Origin: JAKJGV01 sp964617565
GTDB taxonomy: Bacteria > Verrucomicrobiota > Kiritimatiellia > CAIQIC01 > JAGNIJ01
DNA: 64,000 nt
Assembly (NCBI GenBank): GCA_964617565.1
Contig: CAZTYH010000005.1
Coordinates: 3,293-67,292, forward strand
Direction: 5' to 3'
Both the position numbers and the translations under genes were made by a program. Positions 59,366-64,000 of the stretch are shown in pieces (within the stretch, counting starts at the first letter, position 1; every line of letters begins with the position of its first letter). The notes beneath the pieces were generated by a model. The model worked only from the letters and a program-made list of their open reading frames with translations, was not told where the DNA came from and did not search any database.

Positions 59366-59385
59366 GACGGGCAGGGTGAAAAACT

Positions 59386-59904
59386 ATGAGAGCTGAAAAG
59401 AATTCAATCATTGAAGAGATTCGCAGCAAAATTTCGGATGCGGTGTTCGTCATTCTGGCGGACTACCGGGGGCTTTCGGTTGCGAAGACGGAAGACTTGA
59501 AGAATCGGCTGCGCGGTGTGGATGCCCACTTCCAGGTGGTGCAGAACCGCATGTTCAAGCGCGTGGCGAAAGAGCTTCAGTATTCCGGGTTTGAAGAGAA
59601 AATGCAGGGTCCGTCGGCCATGGTGTTCGGCAACGGCGACGTGGTTCAGGCGGCGAAGATCCTGAAGGATTTTATCAAGGAAAACGAACTGCCTCTTCTC
59701 AAGGTCGGGACGATGCAGGGCGTCATCCTTTCCCGGTCGGACATTGAGCAATTGGCAAGCTTGCCCTCTCGCGAGACGCTGCTTGCGCAGTTCGTCGGGT
59801 TGCTGGCGGCGCCGATGTCGCAGTTGGTGGGTGTCTTGCAGCAGAAAGTGGCAAGTCTTGTCTATGTGCTGAAAGCAGCACAGGAGAAGAAAGAACAAGT
59901 TTGA
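59386..59904 (+). CDS. rplJ: 50S ribosomal protein L10
   Basis: The product has 172 residues. The N-terminal rRNA-binding part has 'FVILADYRGLSVAKTEDLKNRLR' and 'VVQNRMFKRVAKE', and the C-terminal helix ('QLVGVLQQKVASLVYVLKAAQEKKEQ') is where L7/L12 dimers attach. The gap to rplA is only 20 bases, so the long L10-binding leader known upstream of rplJ in E. coli is absent. The spacing to rplL is 37 bases. Confidence 0.96.
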   Translation: MRAEKNSIIEEIRSKISDAVFVILADYRGLSVAKTEDLKNRLRGVDAHFQVVQNRMFKRVAKELQYSGFEEKMQGPSAMVFGNGDVVQAAKILKDFIKENELPLLKVGTMQGVILSRSDIEQLASLPSRETLLAQFVGLLAAPMSQLVGVLQQKVASLVYVLKAAQEKKEQV

Positions 59905-59941
59905 ACGGAAGCACAATAAGGATCGTTAGGAGGAGCAGATA

Positions 59942-60370
59942 ATGACAGAGCAAGCGAAAGTCGAAGAGAAGAATGAAGAGGGCGTGAAGCTGGAAGGCAA
60001 GGCCGCTGAGTTTGTTGAGTGGGTACAGGGAATCAGCGTTCTTGAGCTTTCGAAGCTGGTCAAGGCGCTTGAAGAGACGTTGGGCGTATCTGCCTCGGCG
60101 CCGGTGGCCGTGGCCGCGGTCGCAGGCGGAGCCGCTGGTGCGGCGCCGGCTGAGGAGAAAACGGAATTCACCGTGATTCTAGCGTCTTCGGGCGCTCAAA
60201 AGATCCAGGTGATCAAAGAGGTTCGCGCGATTACATCGCTGGGCCTTAAGGAAGCCAAGGATCTGGTTGAGCAGACGCCGAAACCTGTGAAGGAAGGTGT
60301 CTCCAAGGAAGAGGCTGAGAAGATTAAAGCCCAATTGGAAGCGGCCGGAGCCAAGGTCGAAATCAAGTAG
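59942..60370 (+). CDS. rplL: 50S ribosomal protein L7/L12
   Basis: The product has 142 residues, about 20 longer than usual because of a charged N-terminal extension ('EQAKVEEKNEEGVKLEGKA'). The dimerisation helices ('EWVQGISVLELSKLVKALEETLGV'), an alanine/glycine-rich hinge and the C-terminal factor-binding domain ('FTVILASSGAQKIQVIKEVRAITSLGLKEAKDLVE') follow. It recruits EF-Tu and EF-G to the ribosome. AGGAGG precedes the start. Confidence 0.97.
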   Translation: MTEQAKVEEKNEEGVKLEGKAAEFVEWVQGISVLELSKLVKALEETLGVSASAPVAVAAVAGGAAGAAPAEEKTEFTVILASSGAQKIQVIKEVRAITSLGLKEAKDLVEQTPKPVKEGVSKEEAEKIKAQLEAAGAKVEIK

Positions 60371-60454
60371 TGGTTCGGCGTTTCAAGGCTGTTCCGCGCG
60401 ACCTCGGTAGGCGCAGATGGGCGGCTTTAACTTGGTTACGATTGAAGGTGGGGC

Positions 60455-63400
60455 ATGGCGGAAAGATTACGTTTTGGCAAGCTGTCTGATGTGCTCGAGT
60501 TGCCGGATCTTATCGAGATCCAATGCAACTCGTATCGCGATTTCCTCCAGATGAATGTACCGGTCAACCGGCGCAAGCAGGTTGGTTTGCAGACGGTCTT
60601 CAAGGAGGTGTTCCCGATTGAGAGCTATGATGGGCAGTGTGTTCTGGATTTCGTGAAATATGAAATTCAGGAGCCGAAGATGACGCCCATTGAATGTCTT
60701 AAAGAGGGACATTCTTACGCGGCGCCTCTTTACGTGACGTTCCGGCTTAAAGAGGGCAAGGAAGTGCGGGAAGAAGACGTGTATATGGGAGAGATCCCGT
60801 TGATCACGGATCCCGGAACCTTCATTATCAACGGTGCGGAACGCGTGGTGGTAAGCCAATTGCACCGCTCGCCCGGTATCTGCTTCGAAGAGAGCATTCA
60901 CGCCAACGGCTCAGTGCTATATTCATTTCGGATTATTCCGGATCGCGGTTCGTGGATCGAAGTGCAGTTCGACACGTCCGATCTTCTTCAGATTTACCTG
61001 GATCGCAAGAAACGGCGTCGCAAGTTCCTTGCCACAACGTTTCTCCGGGCCTTGGGTTACGGAGCTGACGAGGACCTGTTGAAGCTTTTCTATGGTGATT
61101 CGCAGACGCTGAGTCTGAAGGAAACGATCGAGGAGAAGACTCTGGCTCATCTTGTCACCGCCGAGGATGAAATTGATGCGGATTCAAAGACTATCCTGGC
61201 CCGCAAGTATGACCCGGTAACCAAGGATCTCTTAAAGCACCTCAAGGCCGCCGGGCGTTCCAAGGTGAAGGTTTGGAATGTGTCCTGGGACGAGGGCGTG
61301 ATTTTGAAGAGCGTACAGAAGGATCCGACCCACTCGCACGAGGATGCGCTGAAGGATATCTATCATAAGCTGCGTCCCGGCGATCCGCCGACGATTTCAA
61401 ACGCGAAGCAATTGTTGAAGCGCGTCTTCTTCGATCCGCGCCGCTATGACTTGGGTCGGGTGGGCCGCTACAAGATGCAGCAGAAGCTCGGCTTGGATCC
61501 GAAGGACGATTCACGCGTACTGAACAAGGAAGATATCATTGCGGCGATTCGCTACCTTGTGAATCTGAAGCGCGGTGAAGGCACTGTGGATGATATTGAC
61601 CACCTGGGAAGCCGTCGTGTTCGAACGGTGGGCGAGCTTCTTGAAAATCAGTGCCGTCTGGGCTTGGCTCGCACGGAGCGGTTGGTCAAGGAGCGAATGA
61701 CTATTTTCGACACGACCGTTGAAAAGCTGACCCCGCAGAAACTGATCAATCCGAAAGCGCTCGCTGCGGTGATCCGGGATTTCTTCGGTCGAAGCCAGTT
61801 GAGCCAGTTCATGGATCAGACGAATCCCCTGGCGGAATTGACGCACAAGAGGCGTCTGAGCGCACTGGGTCCAGGCGGTTTGAGCCGGGAGCGGGCTGGC
61901 TTTGAAGTGCGAGATGTGCACAGCAGTCATTATGGCCGCATTTGTCCGGTGGAGACGCCGGAAGGTCCGAACATCGGCTTGATATCGTCGCTGAGCAGCT
62001 ATGCGCGTGTAAACGAATTCGGGTTCATCGAGTCGCCATACAGGAAGGTTGATAAAGGGCATGTGACCGCGCAGGTGGACTTTCTTACGGCGGACCAGGA
62101 AGAAAATTATGTGATCGCGCAGGCCAACGCGCCGCTTGACGAAAAGGGTCGTTTCATCCGCGACACCGTCTCGGTGCGTTATAGAGGAGACTTCCTCGAA
62201 GTTCCGAAAGAGCGCGTGAATTACATGGACGTTTCGCCGAAGCAGTTGGTGAGCGTGGCCGCCGGCCTGATTCCTTTCCTTGAGCACGATGATGCGAACC
62301 GCGCGCTGATGGGTTCGAACATGCAGCGCCAGGCGGTGCCCTTGCTCGTTACGGAACGGCCGTATGTAGCGACGGGCATTGAGAATCGCGTAGCCCGTGA
62401 CTCGCGCGTATTAGAAGTGGCGCGCGAAGCGGGCAAGGTGGCTTATGTATCGGCGGATAAGATCATCCTCTCTCTCGATGGGGAAATGCCGACGAAGAAG
62501 ACGCCGAAAGATGCGTACCAGGTGTATGAGTTGCGCAAGTTCATGCGTTCGAACGCCGGTACCTGCATCAACCAGAAACCGATCGTGCATGTCGGGCAGC
62601 GTGTGAAGAAGGGCGAAGTGCTGGCAGATGGGCCAGCCACATCCCAGGGTGAATTGGCCATGGGGCGTAACGTGGTGGTTGGTTTCATGCCGTGGTGTGG
62701 ATACAATTTTGAAGACGCGATCCTGATCAGCGAAAAGCTTGTTCGCGAAGATGTGTTCACCTCGATCCATATCGAGGAGTTCGAATGTGGCGCGCGCGAC
62801 ACCAAGCTGGGGCCCGAAGAAATTACCCGCGATATCCCGAATGTCGGCGAGGAAGCGCTGAAGAATCTGGGTCCGGATGGCGTTGTTTGTGTAGGCGCAG
62901 AAGTGAAGCCCGGTGACATATTGGTGGGTAAAATTACCCCCAAGAGCGAGACCGAACTTGCGCCGGAAGAACGCCTCTTGCGCGCGATCTTCGGCGAAAA
63001 AGCCGCCGATGTGCGGGACACATCTCTTACCGTGCCCAGTGGGACTAGCGGAATTGTCATGGGGGTAAAAGTTTCCGCGCGAAAAGAAACCTCGCGTTCG
63101 AAACTGACTCCGGGTGAACGCCGCAAGCAGGGTAAGAGGATTCAGGAAGAGTATAAACAGAAACATCAACAGTTGACCGAGGACCTGACGGAGGCGCTTA
63201 GCAATATCCTGTTGGGCGAAAAGATTCCACTGGATGTGGTCAACATGGAGACGGGCGAAGTGATTATTCCGGCCAACCGGAAGATCACCAAGACGCTTCT
63301 GCGTAAACTGGCCGCTGCCAGTAACCACATCGAAATTGATCCAAGCCCGATACAGATCAAGATTCAGGGCATCATCAGCGAGTTCAGCCATAAGTTCTCC

Positions 63401-64000
63401 GAGCTTGAGATGGAGAAGGAACGCGCGCTGGATCGCATTGAGAGCGGTGATGACGTCGATCCGGGCATCATCAAGCAGGTGAAGGTGTACGTGGCGAGCA
63501 AGAAGAAGCTGTCCGTCGGCGATAAGATGGCCGGCCGCCATGGAAACAAGGGCGTGATTGCGAAGATCGTTCCGGAAGAAGACATGCCCTTCCTGCCTGA
63601 CGGCACACCGGTTGAAATCGTGCTGAATCCGCTTGGCGTGCCTTCACGCATGAACGTGGGGCAGGTGCTTGAAACCCACTTGGGGTGGGCGTGCAAGCTG
63701 CTCGGACTCTTTGCCGAGACGCCTGTATTCGATGGCGCACCGGAATCGGAAATCCGCAAATTGCTTGAAAAAGCGGGCAGTACAGCGGATGGCAAGACCG
63801 TGCTGTTTGATGGCCGAACGGGCGAGCCGTTCGACCAGCGGGTGGTGGTGGGCTCGATTTACATGATGAAGCTGCATCACCTTGTCAGCGACAAGATTCA
63901 TGCCCGTGCGGTGGGTCCCTATTCGCTTGTTACCCAGCAGCCGCTGGGCGGCAAGGCGCAATACGGCGGCCAGCGCTTTGGTGAAATGGAAGTGTGGGCG
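60455..64000 (+). CDS. rpoB: DNA-directed RNA polymerase beta subunit (3' end outside window)
   Basis: 1182 codons are open from ATG 60455 to the window edge, with AAGGTGGGG upstream. It has the beta-subunit landmarks: 'FGKLSDVLELPDLIEIQCNSY' at the N-terminus, the rifampicin region 'LSQFMDQTNPLAELTHKRRLSALGPGG' (from about 61800), 'VHSSHYGRICPVETPEGPNIG', 'GSNMQRQAVPLL' and 'SVGDKMAGRHGNKGV'. The C-terminal part is missing; perhaps 100 or more residues lie beyond. Beta forms much of the catalytic cleft of RNA polymerase. Its place 84 bases after rplL is the conserved arrangement; rpoC should follow. Confidence 0.98.
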   Translation, partial: MAERLRFGKLSDVLELPDLIEIQCNSYRDFLQMNVPVNRRKQVGLQTVFKEVFPIESYDGQCVLDFVKYEIQEPKMTPIECLKEGHSYAAPLYVTFRLKEGKEVREEDVYMGEIPLITDPGTFIINGAERVVVSQLHRSPGICFEESIHANGSVLYSFRIIPDRGSWIEVQFDTSDLLQIYLDRKKRRRKFLATTFLRALGYGADEDLLKLFYGDSQTLSLKETIEEKTLAHLVTAEDEIDADSKTILARKYDPVTKDLLKHLKAAGRSKVKVWNVSWDEGVILKSVQKDPTHSHEDALKDIYHKLRPGDPPTISNAKQLLKRVFFDPRRYDLGRVGRYKMQQKLGLDPKDDSRVLNKEDIIAAIRYLVNLKRGEGTVDDIDHLGSRRVRTVGELLENQCRLGLARTERLVKERMTIFDTTVEKLTPQKLINPKALAAVIRDFFGRSQLSQFMDQTNPLAELTHKRRLSALGPGGLSRERAGFEVRDVHSSHYGRICPVETPEGPNIGLISSLSSYARVNEFGFIESPYRKVDKGHVTAQVDFLTADQEENYVIAQANAPLDEKGRFIRDTVSVRYRGDFLEVPKERVNYMDVSPKQLVSVAAGLIPFLEHDDANRALMGSNMQRQAVPLLVTERPYVATGIENRVARDSRVLEVAREAGKVAYVSADKIILSLDGEMPTKKTPKDAYQVYELRKFMRSNAGTCINQKPIVHVGQRVKKGEVLADGPATSQGELAMGRNVVVGFMPWCGYNFEDAILISEKLVREDVFTSIHIEEFECGARDTKLGPEEITRDIPNVGEEALKNLGPDGVVCVGAEVKPGDILVGKITPKSETELAPEERLLRAIFGEKAADVRDTSLTVPSGTSGIVMGVKVSARKETSRSKLTPGERRKQGKRIQEEYKQKHQQLTEDLTEALSNILLGEKIPLDVVNMETGEVIIPANRKITKTLLRKLAAASNHIEIDPSPIQIKIQGIISEFSHKFSELEMEKERALDRIESGDDVDPGIIKQVKVYVASKKKLSVGDKMAGRHGNKGVIAKIVPEEDMPFLPDGTPVEIVLNPLGVPSRMNVGQVLETHLGWACKLLGLFAETPVFDGAPESEIRKLLEKAGSTADGKTVLFDGRTGEPFDQRVVVGSIYMMKLHHLVSDKIHARAVGPYSLVTQQPLGGKAQYGGQRFGEMEVWA

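Overview
The window looks like a scaffold from an uncultured, Gram-negative member of the PVC superphylum, most probably near Kiritimatiellota/Verrucomicrobiota. The main reason is an envelope locus at 9.9-17.5 kb with the gene order of the Akkermansia Amuc_1102-1098 pilus cluster. Supporting signs are PVC-style interspersed repeats (the 'ACCACGGATGGCACGG' type), very large secreted proteins, and lipoprotein, secretin and UppP genes typical of a diderm envelope. Two 100-N gaps and one frameshift suggest a metagenome-assembled genome. The lineage call is inference from gene content; no 16S rRNA gene is present.

Layout. 0-2.7 kb: tail of a pseudopilin/GspJ-like gene and a long GspK-like gene. 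2.7-9.7 kb: accessory stretch with two copies of a composite inverted-repeat element around a HicB-HicA toxin-antitoxin pair, a giant secreted beta-rich protein, and an intact IS481-family element with a perfect 11-bp target duplication. 9.8-17.5 kb: Amuc_1102-, PilM/PilN- (Amuc_1101), Amuc_1100-, Amuc_1099- and secretin- (Amuc_1098) like genes, joined by ATGA/GTGA overlaps behind a good promoter. 17.7-29.4 kb: a stand-alone 5'-3' exonuclease, a membrane glycosyltransferase resembling oligosaccharyltransferases, coaE, rho, tig, clpP and clpX (both cut by a gap), a 5'-nucleotidase, an O-antigen-ligase-like protein and a frameshifted site-2 protease with CBS domains.

29.4-45.4 kb: CCA-adding enzyme, a TlpA-DsbD redox pair, a five-gene minus-strand operon (ABC-2-like permease, polytopic SPFH protein, HflC-like, HflK-like, P-type metal ATPase), uppP, a sensor kinase and a CopA-type copper ATPase. 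45.5-55.3 kb: a hybrid kinase with three tandem GAF modules, divergent tpx and ferritin genes, a secreted protein/lipoprotein pair, an endonuclease/phosphatase-fold lipoprotein, a TPR protein and a UspA protein. 55.7-64 kb: the housekeeping block trnT-tuf-rpmG-trnW-secE-nusG-rplKAJL-rpoB, with rpoB running off the end.

How the parts relate. Much of the window builds or maintains the envelope: the secretin-centred pilus-like machine, pseudopilins, glycan enzymes, periplasmic thiol redox, metal export and membrane-microdomain (SPFH) proteins. The most unusual features are the EF-Tu switch I loop (KILTI where RGITI is expected), the permease-SPFH-SPFH-SPFH-P-ATPase operon, and the Amuc_1100-type locus with a zinc-ribbon/calcium-module protein.
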